This document shows positions 18,058 to 27,787 of a DNA stretch of 64,000 bases, in pieces. The stretch lies in contig NZ_JANHOF010000009.1 of NCBI RefSeq assembly GCF_024498075.1, positions 1 to 64,000 of the forward strand, written 5' to 3'. The position numbers were made by a program, and so were the translations under genes. The DNA comes from Paenibacillus mendelii. GTDB lineage: Bacteria; Bacillota; Bacilli; Paenibacillales; Paenibacillaceae. Position 1 is the stretch's first letter. Each line of letters starts with the position of its first letter. The notes beneath the pieces are model-generated. The model saw only the letters and a list, made by a program, of their open reading frames with translations, was not told the origin of the DNA and made no database searches.

Positions 18058-21000
18058 ATGGCAAGGTTGTCTGCTCGATGTAGAAGTACGATGGTATGGA
18101 TGTTGATTGTCTGCTTGATCATCCCATTCATGGCCGGAGGAGGGGCGGCGGTGAAGGCCGAAGCTGCGGCTCCGGAAAATTGGATTGTTAATCCCGGATT
18201 CGAGAATGTAAGCGATGGGAGGCCGGTTAGTTGGGCGCATTCCACCGGTCAATGGGGCATTGATTATGGAATAAGCACGGAGCAAGCCCATACGGGAACG
18301 TATAGTGCTTTCGTTAATCATTCGACAGGCGATGGGCTGCCCAATATCGTTGCGGTGGAGAAGCCGTCGATTCAAGATTCGGAAGAATATGTGTTCTCGG
18401 CATGGCTGAAGGTAGAAGACAAGGCTATGACGGGGACTCCGATGCTCAACATGGATTTCTACGGCGATGAGATTAATGAAGTGACAGGAGATACCTGGAT
18501 AGGCTCCTTGAATAAACGCTTGGAGAAAGGGGATTTTTCTGGCGAATGGCAGCAGCTCACCTACAGATTCACGCCGCTGCCGGGCTCGAACAAGGTCACG
18601 ATTTATTTGATGGTAGCTGGGGGGAAGGGTAAGGTTTATTTTGATGATGCATCATTCACTTTGGCTGCCGATGACCCTGAGCCAGAGCCAGAATTAGGGC
18701 CATATCAGATCTGGACGGGGCCGAATACGGTGAATGTGACGAAGACAGCGAAGCCGCTTACGTCGACCGATCTGAAGCTGGATATGGCGAAACGGGAATA
18801 TCAGAGCGGGCAGGTGTTTGTGACCGCACAGGATGGAAGGGCGGAAATAACGAGTGCGGGCATATCGGATCTCACCTCCGAGGGAGCAGTGATTCCCGCT
18901 GGCAATGTACAAATTTTCGTCCAGCAGTATGTAAAAATCGAGAAGAACTCCAACGGCGCCTATCAGCCGGGCGAATACCCGGATGCGCTAATTCCACTTG
19001 ACGCATATATGTCGGTACATGGAAAGGTGGACGTCACGAAGGGCCAGAACCAGTCGATCTGGTTTACCGTCAAGACGGAGGAAACGACACCGTCCGGAAT
19101 CTATCAAGGTACGATTACGTTAACTGTAAACGGGGAATTGAAGACCGTACCTGTTGAAGTTAAAGTAAGAGACTTTGCGATTCCGGAAGAAAATCATGCA
19201 GAAACCGCGTTTGCGATTTGGGGCGGCGATATGCTGCTTGCAGGGCATCCCGGAATTACCAACAACTCTGAAGCGTATTGGAAGCTCATGCGGAATTATT
19301 ATGAATTCATGCTCGACTACCATGTTACGCCTACGGCTCTGCCAATCCCGACTGATGATTACAGTCAATATGTCGTTGATGCAGAACCGTATATTAAAGA
19401 TCCGCGTGTTTCCGCCTATAACCTTCCCTATACAGTCGGTGACTTGGATGACCCGGTCAACGGCAGGGCGGCCTTGTTAATCAAGGAGTTGAAGGCAAAA
19501 GGCCTGCTCGATAAGGCGTACTACTATTTGGGCGGCGAGATTGATGAACCGACGCCGGCTATGTTTCCGAAGGTAATCCAGCGGAGCGAGCAAATCAAGG
19601 CGATCGAACCGACGCTGCGGCATCTGGTTACGACGGGAATACATCCCGAATTGAGTGAGGCCGTGAACACGTTCACCCCGTTATTCAATGAGTTTGTGAC
19701 CGATGCTTACTTGGAAGCGGCACATGAACACCAGGCTAATGGCGGGCATATCTGGTGGTACGGATGCGTCGCGCCCAAGAATCCGTATCCAACCTATCAT
19801 ATCGACGATGATATTATTGGTGCCCGGCTCGTATCCTGGATGCAGCGGTCGTACGGCATCGAAGGGAATTTGTACTGGTCGGTTAATATTTTCAAGAAAT
19901 ATGACGGCACCAAATATATTGACCGTGATATTTGGAACGACTCGTTTGCATTCCCGGGGGCCAATGGTGACGGCTATCTGCTGTATCCGGGAACCAAATA
20001 CGGCATCAATGGTCCGATTGCCACCTTAAGATTGCAGACCATCCGGGATGGTAATCAGGATTATGAATACTTATGGCTGCTGGAGCAAAAGATCAAGCAG
20101 GCTGCCGAGAGTCTGCAGGTCAATGTGACTGCAAATGACATTATGAAGCCTTACTATGATCGGTTGTTCACAGACGTTAAATCTTTCACGAAGGATGTAG
20201 GCGTGCTGCAGTCCGTACGCAGCGAAGTGGCCGATATGATTGAGCAGCTGGATCAAGATCCGAAGGCGTTAATCCTGCTGAGCAATCATGCTTCCGATGC
20301 ATCGAAGCGGGAGATTACGGTCTATGCCGCCAAAGGAACGGAAGTTTCCGTGAACGGTCAAGAAATAACTGCGGAGGCTCTACAGAACAATGAGGTGGCT
20401 GACCAGTACAAGACAGCCTTTAGCGTTGTTCCGGGTACGAACGAAATGACGGTCGTACTAAAGAAGGACGGCCGGGAGATGACCGTGACGAGGAATGTGG
20501 TCGTCAAGTCGCGGGCGATCGAGCCGATTATGAAGAAGACCGTGATTAACAATTTCAGTGATGAGCAATCGTTGGCGGGAATTGTCGGGGAATACGACGT
20601 TACGATCGAAGGAACATCTGAAGACCATGCTCCGGATGGCGGCAAGTCGCTGAAGGTGAAGATTCCGTATCTGGAAGGAGAGGCCTATCCGGGCATCCAT
20701 CTGCCGGTGGCTGCAGATCGGAAGGATATTTCTGAAGCGGACACATTAGAGCTGGATGTTTATAATGATTCGAGCCAGACGATGAATCTGTTCGCGAAAT
20801 TATTCGATGCACAGGGGAAACCCTCCGATCACAAAATCGGAACCCTCCTGCCGGGAGCCAATCATTTGGCACTGCCTCTTGCACAACTAAACCCGATTGA
20901 CAAGACGAATATTGCCTCTATTCTGTTCTGGACGTTCTCGGGTACGTCCGAGGTCACGCTATATTTCAGTGATGTTCATATTTTAGGCGTCGATAAAGAG

Positions 21001-23622
21001 GCGATGAAATCGTTTCAAATCCCCTATACGCCAATCGTTCCGGATATCACAGCAGGGTTGAATGGACCGGTATGGAAACTGGATAAACAGCTGGCTTATA
21101 CAACAGGGGACACGGAGATCAATGCCGCTTATGATCTTAAATACAATGAGACTTACTTATATGTTGGCGTTGACGTGACCGACAATGAAGTCGTGAACAC
21201 GAATGCCGCCAATCCGTGGGAGGATGATTCGGTAGAAATCTATCTGGATGGCATCGGGGCAAAGGGTGTCTATAACGAGCATACGGTCAGGTACGTGTTC
21301 CGTAATGATGACGACCAAGTCCATGCCTATGGACTGCTCAATCAGCAGACCGGCGGTATTCTGCATCAGTCTGACCGCACAGCGGACGGCTATGCAATGA
21401 AAATTGCGATACCATGGCGCTTAATCGGGATCAGCCCTGCTAATGGAGACGTGATCAGCTTTACGATGCATGTTAATGATGCCGACCATGGCAAGCGGAG
21501 CTTGACGCAAGATATTTCAACGGACGCTACGTCTTCGGAAAATTGGGCGGACCGTGTGTTCGTCAATGAAAAAGTGACTTACAGCATGGACAGCATTGCG
21601 GATGACCGGATTGTTATCGACGGCAAACCGGACGAATCGTTCTGGAAGCTGGAATACAGTCTCGGACAGCAGACCTTCGGAGTTCTGAACGACAAGCAAA
21701 ATGGGGCAAAGCTGGGCCTGCGGTGGAGTCCGACACATCTGTACGCTGCGTTTGACGTGACGGACAGCCTGGTGCATGCGCCGAAGGAAAAGCCGGTCTG
21801 GGAAGAGAGCAGTGTGGAGCTCTTCATTGACGGGAAATTTACCCAAGGACCGCGCGATGCGTTCTCACCGCAATATACCATTCGCTTCGGAGACGAGACC
21901 TTCTATCTGAATGGGGCTGCCAAAGCGGATAAGGAAGGGATTGTGCATCAATCCGTCGAGACGGATAAGGGCTATCAGGTTGAAATGGCCATCCCTTGGG
22001 AGGCGATCGGCATTACGGCTGAAGAGGGACAATGGATAGGCATCACTTCCCATGTTAACTTTTATCAAGAATCAGGCGGGGCTGTATTAGGATTAACCGA
22101 GAACGGCACCAGTGACGTGTCGAACACGGCTAATTATCTGGCGTTCCAGCTGCGAAACGACGTGCCGGTACCGGTACCTGTGACGTCTATTGCGGTCATG
22201 GGGGCGGGGAATACCAGCACGATCGCCCTTAAGGGCGGGACGCTGCAGATGGAAGCAGCTGTAACGCCAGCGAATGCAGACATGCAATCCGTGTCGTGGA
22301 CAGTGCTGAGCGAGGACGGCAGTTCCGCTACGGATCTGGCGGCGATCTCGACAGCCGGTCTGCTCAGTGCGAAGAAGAATGGCAAGGTAAGAGTCGTGGC
22401 AACAGCGCTTGACGGGTCAGGAGTCCAAGGTTATGCGATCATTACGATCAGCGGGCAGTCGACGGATCCTGGAACGTATTATCCGGGTGCGACAACGGGT
22501 ACGGTAACCGGAGGATCATCCAATGAGACAGCTAACGAAGCGGCTGTCAGCATTGAGAACGGCGTGGCTATCGTGAAATTGGATGCAAACCAGACGAGTG
22601 CGGTTATTCCAGCAGCCAGTCTGCTTGGTCATCCGATCCGGGTGGAAGCGGGCGATGCGGTTATTACGATCGATCCAGCGGTATGGGAGGACTTGATCAC
22701 ACAAGCCGATAGCGGAAAGGCTGTTCTCCACGTATCCGTTAATCCAGTGAAGGATTCGGAAGCGAATCTCTCCCTGGATGGTGAGAAGGGACGGTTGCAG
22801 CTGGCCGGTCAAGCGTACGATATCCACATTGTGATTAAGACGGCCGATGGCAAGGAGATCCAACTCGGTCAGGCGGCAGGCGGGATTAAGCTCGAGCTTC
22901 CCTATCGTTCTAATATTATCGATGATGGATTATTAGGCATCTACTACTATAACGAAGCAACCAAACGATGGGAATACGTCGGCGGCAGGGTCAATTCCAC
23001 GGATGGCCTGGTCGGGGTACAGCTGGAGCATCTAAGCCGGTATGCGGTGCTGGCCTTTAACAAGCGGTTTACCGATGTACCTTCTGGGCATTGGGCATAT
23101 CGTACCCTGCAGCTCATGGCCGCCAAGCACATTGTCACCGGAATAACGGATGACGAATTCAAGCCTGCGATTCTGACGACACGGGCAGAATTCGTGACAC
23201 TGTTGGTTCGAGCACTGGGTTTGAAGGAGCAGGATGGTAAACATCCGTTCACGGACGTGCCGAATAACGCGTGGTATAAGGCGGAGCTAAGCGCAGCCTA
23301 CTCGGCAGGACTCATCCAGGGTGTTAACGAACATACGTTCCATCCGAATGGTCCAATCACCCGGGAGGAAATGGCTGTTCTGCTCGTTCGAGCCTATGAA
23401 TCGCTAGCAGAAGGTGAAGAAAGTTCTGCAGGAAACGAAGCTGTAGCCTATGTGGACCAAGACCAAATCTCGCCTTGGGCAGCGGAGTCGATTCATGCTG
23501 CAGCTATCCAGGGGCTGATGATCGGCCAAGCGGGCAGCAGCTTCGCACCTAAGAACCATGCAACCCGAGCAGAATGCGCGAAGGCCGTCCATAATTTGAT
23601 GAAAGCAGCCGGGCTGCTATAA
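18058..23622 (+). CDS. Giant S-layer-anchored glycosidase-like protein (DUF4091, CBM9-like, Big2, SLH)
   Basis: A 1854-aa secreted protein. In order: signal peptide (~1-37); a carbohydrate-binding module-like domain ([12 protein letters not shown], ~39-205); a DUF4091-containing catalytic-type region (~220-740) with [11 protein letters not shown] and the family hallmark [15 protein letters not shown] near 661; Ig-like and further sugar-binding segments (~740-985); two CBM9-like domains (~996-1170 and ~1180-1370, each with [13 protein letters not shown]-type motifs); a Big2-like domain (~1373-1467); a linker; and three SLH repeats (~1671-1854: [32 protein letters not shown]) that hold it on the cell wall. 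DUF4091 proteins are GH-like. It probably degrades a complex glycan at the surface and feeds the ABC importer upstream. ATG 18058 follows GAGGAGAG. Confidence 0.9.
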   Translation: MARLSARCRSTMVWMLIVCLIIPFMAGGGAAVKAEAAAPENWIVNPGFENVSDGRPVSWAHSTGQWGIDYGISTEQAHTGTYSAFVNHSTGDGLPNIVAVEKPSIQDSEEYVFSAWLKVEDKAMTGTPMLNMDFYGDEINEVTGDTWIGSLNKRLEKGDFSGEWQQLTYRFTPLPGSNKVTIYLMVAGGKGKVYFDDASFTLAADDPEPEPELGPYQIWTGPNTVNVTKTAKPLTSTDLKLDMAKREYQSGQVFVTAQDGRAEITSAGISDLTSEGAVIPAGNVQIFVQQYVKIEKNSNGAYQPGEYPDALIPLDAYMSVHGKVDVTKGQNQSIWFTVKTEETTPSGIYQGTITLTVNGELKTVPVEVKVRDFAIPEENHAETAFAIWGGDMLLAGHPGITNNSEAYWKLMRNYYEFMLDYHVTPTALPIPTDDYSQYVVDAEPYIKDPRVSAYNLPYTVGDLDDPVNGRAALLIKELKAKGLLDKAYYYLGGEIDEPTPAMFPKVIQRSEQIKAIEPTLRHLVTTGIHPELSEAVNTFTPLFNEFVTDAYLEAAHEHQANGGHIWWYGCVAPKNPYPTYHIDDDIIGARLVSWMQRSYGIEGNLYWSVNIFKKYDGTKYIDRDIWNDSFAFPGANGDGYLLYPGTKYGINGPIATLRLQTIRDGNQDYEYLWLLEQKIKQAAESLQVNVTANDIMKPYYDRLFTDVKSFTKDVGVLQSVRSEVADMIEQLDQDPKALILLSNHASDASKREITVYAAKGTEVSVNGQEITAEALQNNEVADQYKTAFSVVPGTNEMTVVLKKDGREMTVTRNVVVKSRAIEPIMKKTVINNFSDEQSLAGIVGEYDVTIEGTSEDHAPDGGKSLKVKIPYLEGEAYPGIHLPVAADRKDISEADTLELDVYNDSSQTMNLFAKLFDAQGKPSDHKIGTLLPGANHLALPLAQLNPIDKTNIASILFWTFSGTSEVTLYFSDVHILGVDKEAMKSFQIPYTPIVPDITAGLNGPVWKLDKQLAYTTGDTEINAAYDLKYNETYLYVGVDVTDNEVVNTNAANPWEDDSVEIYLDGIGAKGVYNEHTVRYVFRNDDDQVHAYGLLNQQTGGILHQSDRTADGYAMKIAIPWRLIGISPANGDVISFTMHVNDADHGKRSLTQDISTDATSSENWADRVFVNEKVTYSMDSIADDRIVIDGKPDESFWKLEYSLGQQTFGVLNDKQNGAKLGLRWSPTHLYAAFDVTDSLVHAPKEKPVWEESSVELFIDGKFTQGPRDAFSPQYTIRFGDETFYLNGAAKADKEGIVHQSVETDKGYQVEMAIPWEAIGITAEEGQWIGITSHVNFYQESGGAVLGLTENGTSDVSNTANYLAFQLRNDVPVPVPVTSIAVMGAGNTSTIALKGGTLQMEAAVTPANADMQSVSWTVLSEDGSSATDLAAISTAGLLSAKKNGKVRVVATALDGSGVQGYAIITISGQSTDPGTYYPGATTGTVTGGSSNETANEAAVSIENGVAIVKLDANQTSAVIPAASLLGHPIRVEAGDAVITIDPAVWEDLITQADSGKAVLHVSVNPVKDSEANLSLDGEKGRLQLAGQAYDIHIVIKTADGKEIQLGQAAGGIKLELPYRSNIIDDGLLGIYYYNEATKRWEYVGGRVNSTDGLVGVQLEHLSRYAVLAFNKRFTDVPSGHWAYRTLQLMAAKHIVTGITDDEFKPAILTTRAEFVTLLVRALGLKEQDGKHPFTDVPNNAWYKAELSAAYSAGLIQGVNEHTFHPNGPITREEMAVLLVRAYESLAEGEESSAGNEAVAYVDQDQISPWAAESIHAAAIQGLMIGQAGSSFAPKNHATRAECAKAVHNLMKAAGLL

Positions 23623-23637
23623 TCATGCTGTAAATAA

Positions 23638-23670
23638 GGGCTTTGGATTTCGATCCAGAGCCCGTTTCTT
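23638..23670 (+). terminator. Terminator after the giant SLH protein
   Basis: GGGCTTTGGAT / (G)ATCCAGAGCCC stem followed by GTTTCTTAT. The T tract is weak. Confidence 0.6.
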
Positions 23671-23910
23671 ATCCTTGCTCAACATTCATGGAGTATATAG
23701 GTGGAAGAGGAGCGGGTTAATTGAAATAAATGGGGGAGAAACGCAGGAATTGGATCTTTTCATTCCGAATAAGTTAAGGGGCACCGATATTTTATTCGAA
23801 GGCTGATGATCAGGCTTCAAGAGGGGTATTCATCCAGGAGCGTCGGCTGTTCGAACGGAGCAGGAATCAACGTTGCTGCTTGTTTGTACATGGAGAATGG
23901 AGGGATAACA

Positions 23911-24948
23911 ATGTCAATCTTGCGGTTTGTCGTCGCAGGTACGGGATGGGTAGCCGGTGAGTATTTGAAGGCGATTCATGACCGGGAGGATGCAGAGGTG
24001 TATGGTATCGTTAGCCAAAGTGCGGAACGCGCGCAGCAGCGGCTCACGGAATTGGCAATTGATGCACGTGTGTTCGAGCGTTACGAGGATGCGGTACTGG
24101 ACCCTAATGTCGATGCCATCGTCCTGTGTTCCACACCGGAGCTTCGCCCCGAGCAAACGATTCTGGCTGCGCGCCACGGCAAGCATGTTGTGCTGGAGAA
24201 GCCGCTTGCCATGAATCGGAAAGACCTGCTGGAGATGGCCGATGCCATCGATTCTGCGGCGATTAAGACGGTAGCCGGGTTCGTGCTGCGGTGGAATCCA
24301 TCGTTCCTGAATACGAAAGCGCTCGTGGAGGATGATGCGATCGGCCGCGTGTTTATGGCGCAGATTGATTATTGGCATCATGTCGGTCCACAATACCCGC
24401 AATACCGCTGGAGCAAGAGCAAGGAGCTCGGCGGCAGCAGCATGCTGTCAGCGGGCTGCCATGCGGTGGACGCTGTCCGTTATTTTGCCGGCGATATTGA
24501 AGAGGTAACCGCTTACGGCTGCCGTACCTGGGCCGATAGCGATTATGAATTCGACGCCAATGCAATTGCCATCTTTAAGCTGAGTAACGGTGGAATCGGC
24601 AAGGTGTCCTCATCCCTGGAGTGCAAGACGCCATACAAGTTTAATGTGCACCTGCTCGGGGAGAAGGGGGCTATCATGAATAATCAACTCTTCAGCCATA
24701 AGCTCCCCGGCCAGGTTGAATATGCGACGATCCCGACTATCCTACCGGACAGCGGAGACGTGTCCCATCACCCCTTTGCCGACGAAATCGATGATTTCAT
24801 CTCGTCTGTCCTTCAGGGTACGAAGACTCGCTGCGATTTCTTTGATGCCCTGCAGTCGATGGAGGTTTGCTTCGCAATCGATGAGTCGATCGCAAGCGGA
24901 CGCAGCATCAAGGTACCGGATTGGCGCAGCCAGGTCAGCGCGAATTAA
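23911..24948 (+). CDS. Gfo/Idh/MocA-family oxidoreductase
   Basis: A 345-aa NAD(P)-binding dehydrogenase-like protein with GTGWVA (residues 10-15) and EKP (96-98), and a catalytic-type His region (GGSSMLSAGCHAVDAVRYF). It lacks the Cys insert of the dehydrogenase at 13260. The frame is open from 23806, but ATG 23911 after GGAGGGATA gives the standard N-terminus. It is separated from the SLH gene by a terminator and followed by its own terminator. Probably a second sugar-oxidising step of the same pathway. Substrate unknown. Confidence 0.88.
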   Translation: MSILRFVVAGTGWVAGEYLKAIHDREDAEVYGIVSQSAERAQQRLTELAIDARVFERYEDAVLDPNVDAIVLCSTPELRPEQTILAARHGKHVVLEKPLAMNRKDLLEMADAIDSAAIKTVAGFVLRWNPSFLNTKALVEDDAIGRVFMAQIDYWHHVGPQYPQYRWSKSKELGGSSMLSAGCHAVDAVRYFAGDIEEVTAYGCRTWADSDYEFDANAIAIFKLSNGGIGKVSSSLECKTPYKFNVHLLGEKGAIMNNQLFSHKLPGQVEYATIPTILPDSGDVSHHPFADEIDDFISSVLQGTKTRCDFFDALQSMEVCFAIDESIASGRSIKVPDWRSQVSAN

Positions 24949-24957
24949 TTCAAATAC

Positions 24958-25001
24958 AGGCTTTTTACGATGTGTGTTTATATCGTAAGAAGCCTTTTTT
25001 T
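24958..25001 (+). terminator. Terminator after the second dehydrogenase
   Basis: AGGCTTTTTACGAT / ATCGTAAGAAGCCT stem and seven Ts. Confidence 0.88.
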
Positions 25002-25038
25002 AATATGGAGAATGGTGGGTTCAAGGTAAAGCAAGCCG

Positions 25039-25875
25039 TCAAGGCTTGTTCATTTGGCGGTAGGCGGACGGGGTAAAGCCGGTATGATCGCGGAACAGGC
25101 GGGAGAAATAAAATAGTGTCATGCCAACCTTCTCCGCGACATCGGAGACGGTCATTTGCGTTGCTGACAGCCAGTGCTTCGCCCGTTCCACCCGCATGGC
25201 GTTTAAGTATTGGACGGGGGTGCGGCCGGTAAATTGCTTGAACACTTGAATGAAATAGTTGGGATGATAATGAACCAGCCCGGCCAGCTCTTCGATCGTC
25301 ATATGCTCACTAAGCCGCTGCTCCATGTAACGCAGCACGGTATACATTTTATCTACAATAGAAGAGGAACGGTTGAATTTGACGTCCTCTGCTTGCTCGA
25401 CAAAACAAGCCATCATCTCCATCATCACGGCATTCAACCGGAATCCGGCAGACAGCTGATTGCTGTCCATTGCTTCTATTAAGGTCTGAAATAGCGAAAC
25501 CCAGTGATCCCAGTCCTTAGGGTCATCAATCGTCAGCAAATAAGGCGTTTCCATAACATCAAAAAGCCGGAGGTCACCGACTGTCGCGGTGAAATGGCAC
25601 CAATACTTGCTGTAGGTGTGATCGCTGATCGCGGAATAGCTTTGACGAACACCTGCAGGCATGAAGACGAGCTGGCGCTCGACAGGATGGAGCTCGGTAT
25701 CCTCGATACGAACCAGCCCTTCGCCCTCCTCGATGAGATAGAAGCGGTTGAAATCCGGCACAAAATCAAGGTCACGCCAGGACCTCGATACTTTCGTATA
25801 TTCGGCAGACCAGACCTGAAAACGTGTGGCATTCATGAACTCTTTCCATAAACGTCGTTTATCATCCATCGTCAA
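25039..25875 (-). CDS. AraC-family transcriptional regulator
   Basis: A 278-aa regulator with an N-terminal cupin-type ligand domain (FNRFYLIEEGEGLVRIEDTELHPVERQLVFMPAGV) and a C-terminal pair of helix-turn-helix motifs (MTIEELAGLVHYHPNYFIQVFKQFTGRTPVQYL and TVSDVAEKVGMTLFYFSRLFRDHTGFTPSAYR). Start taken as TTG 25875, eight bases after GGGAG. ATG 25869 is the alternative. It is convergent with the dehydrogenase at 23911 and is a likely regulator of that gene or of the carbohydrate locus. Confidence 0.92.
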   Translation of the reverse strand: MTMDDKRRLWKEFMNATRFQVWSAEYTKVSRSWRDLDFVPDFNRFYLIEEGEGLVRIEDTELHPVERQLVFMPAGVRQSYSAISDHTYSKYWCHFTATVGDLRLFDVMETPYLLTIDDPKDWDHWVSLFQTLIEAMDSNQLSAGFRLNAVMMEMMACFVEQAEDVKFNRSSSIVDKMYTVLRYMEQRLSEHMTIEELAGLVHYHPNYFIQVFKQFTGRTPVQYLNAMRVERAKHWLSATQMTVSDVAEKVGMTLFYFSRLFRDHTGFTPSAYRQMNKP

Positions 25876-26346
25876 AGTGCCAATCTCCCTTATGCTGGAA
25901 TCAATGAATGGTTATTAATGCATTACCATTATATAACGTGAAGTCATAGAAACGCGAGGGCAAGGTTTATGCCGGGAAGGCAATGGCTGCGGCTGCAAGA
26001 TTATGCATATTCAATAATTGAAAAAGAGATCATGAAGAATAAAGTATATAATTATATCAAAAATGGAAAATAGAAGTCTGTCGAAATTTGTCGCCTTCGT
26101 AAGAGAATTCAAACGGATGAAATGTCGTTTACATTCTATAGGATTTCCTTGATAATTAATCGAATAGAAATATTATACAGATATTTTAAATTTAAGGGAT
26201 TGAATTTGGAATATGTGGTCCATAGAATCCACCTAGCTTGCAATTTAGAGTGCATGGTGCAAGAGAGGGGGAGAAGGATCGGGAGCAGCGGCTGGAGAGC
26301 TTCGGTTCACAGCGATCCCGACATGGAATAACCAATGAACAAATAA
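25876..26346. other. Gene-free region, ~470 bases
   Basis: AT-rich in its first half. It contains adjacent Spo0A-box-like sites (CTGTCGAAA at 26078 and TTTGTCGCC at 26087) and a hairpin-rich stretch near 26250-26330 (GGATCG ... CGATCC). A 69-codon frame at 26122-26331 lacks a ribosome site and any recognisable sequence, so I do not call it. Confidence 0.5.
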
Positions 26347-26373
26347 AAACCCCGTTCATATAATGAAGGGGTT
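26347..26373 (-). terminator. Terminator of tRNA-Arg
   Basis: AACCCC-(G)-TTCAT / ATGAA-GGGGTT stem. Read on the minus strand it ends in a T run, just after the tRNA. Confidence 0.82.
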
Positions 26374-26384
26374 TAATAGTTATA

Positions 26385-26461
26385 TGGCGCGCCCGATACG
26401 ATTCGAACGTACGACCTGCAGTTTAGGAAACTGTCGCTCTATCCTGCTGAGCTACGGGCGC
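26385..26461 (-). tRNA. tRNA-Arg (CCU)
   Basis: A 77-base tRNA on the minus strand: acceptor GCGCCCG / CGGGCGC, G discriminator, encoded CCA at 26385-26387, D arm TAGCTCAGCAGGATAGAGC, anticodon loop TTCCTAA (anticodon CCT, complementary to 26425-26427), T arm with GTTCGAATC. It reads the rare AGG codon. Confidence 0.95.
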
Positions 26462-26629
26462 GTGGCAATGTTAATAATAGCATGGAAGCCTGAGGCGGCG
26501 CAAGCTCCTTAAAGGCCAGAAAAACCAGTCGTTCTGTTGCATTCCCTAAGGGAAGAATGATGAAGGCTCATGTCATCTAGCATCGTCAACAACCCACATC
26601 ATACGCAGACCGGAGATGAAATGTAGAAA

Positions 26630-26639
26630 TTTGTCGAAA
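26630..26639 (+). promoter_or_regulatory. Spo0A box upstream of the Spo0E-like gene
   Basis: TTTGTCGAAA matches the Spo0A recognition element TTTGTCRAA. A degenerate inverted copy (ATCGACAA) lies at 26665-26672, and a TATAAT -10 element at 26703-26708 precedes the gene at 26763. Spo0A control of a phosphatase that acts on Spo0A~P would be a feedback loop. Confidence 0.5.
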
Positions 26640-26762
26640 ATTTACTTGCAAAATTCGCGTGGTTATCGACAAGATTTTACAAAAATCTCTGTCTGTAAGG
26701 CGTATAATGGAATTGTTACCGATTGTAACATTCGATGCGATAGGAGCGATTCCCGAGGCGTC

Positions 26763-26969
26763 ATGAAAGACAAAACTAAACTACTCGACGAGCTGCATGC
26801 GCTTCGCTTAAAGCTACTGGAGACCGCGGAGGCACGAGGCAGTCTGACCGACCCGGAAGTACTTGCCATTAGCGAAGCGGCCGATCAGCTGATCGTTTCC
26901 TTACAGCAACTACAGAAAGAAGAGCTTACACGAATACGATCAGACGATCAGCAACCTTCACCGTCATAA
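26763..26969 (+). CDS. Spo0E-family aspartyl-phosphate phosphatase
   Basis: A 68-aa protein of the Spo0E type: a two-helix hairpin with LLDELHALRLKLLETAEARGSLTDPEVLAISEAADQLIVSLQQLQ. The S-x-x-x-D motif (SEAAD) in the second helix is the family active site, acting on phosphorylated Spo0A. The canonical residue before D is often Leu, but Ala is seen here. The frame is open from 26616; ATG 26763 fits the family length and has GAGG upstream. Such proteins delay sporulation. Convergent with tadA (11 bases between stops). Confidence 0.82.
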   Translation: MKDKTKLLDELHALRLKLLETAEARGSLTDPEVLAISEAADQLIVSLQQLQKEELTRIRSDDQQPSPS

Positions 26970-26980
26970 CGTTACACCCT

Positions 26981-27451
<471 letters not shown>

Positions 27452-27556
27452 CTATAATCGTCCTTCCACAATATGTTATATTATTACATTCGACATGAAT
27501 CGAGCTGAAAAATTAGTCGAAATATGCCGCGAACACATATTCGTTTGTTAACACGT

Positions 27557-27639
27557 TGTGCACAAAGTTGTGGATAACTAAATTTTATACACAAATCTAT
27601 GCACATTTTATCCAAAACACCTGTGTACAACGGGGATAA
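27557..27639. promoter_or_regulatory. DnaA-box cluster
   Basis: Within 83 bases there is one perfect DnaA box (TGTGGATAA, 27569-27577), one fitting TTATNCACA (TTATACACA, 27585-27593), and four more with one mismatch: TGTGCACAA 27558-27566 (read on both strands), CTATGCACA 27597-27605, TTATCCAAA 27608-27616, TGTGTACAA 27622-27630. Weaker copies are at 27631-27639 and 27649-27657. The cluster fills the intergenic space between divergent tadA and the sensor kinase. Confidence 0.75.
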
Positions 27640-27787
27640 CTTTTGAATTATCCTGACATTTTTGAAAAATATCATGAATTTTCTTGTTACAATGTGATAA
27701 TCATTATTGCTCACTTTTACTTTTTCCTAAATATGTTATGATTCAGATAGATTCATTCACTCGGTTTAAAAAAGGGTGTGTCGTAAG

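Noticed and set aside
26122-26331. 69-codon frame in the gene-free region
   Set aside because: No ribosome site, odd composition and no recognisable sequence.
27557-27657. Considered as the chromosomal origin oriC
   Set aside because: No dnaA or dnaN gene adjoins it and there is no clear AT-rich unwinding region, so a titration or regulatory cluster is more likely.
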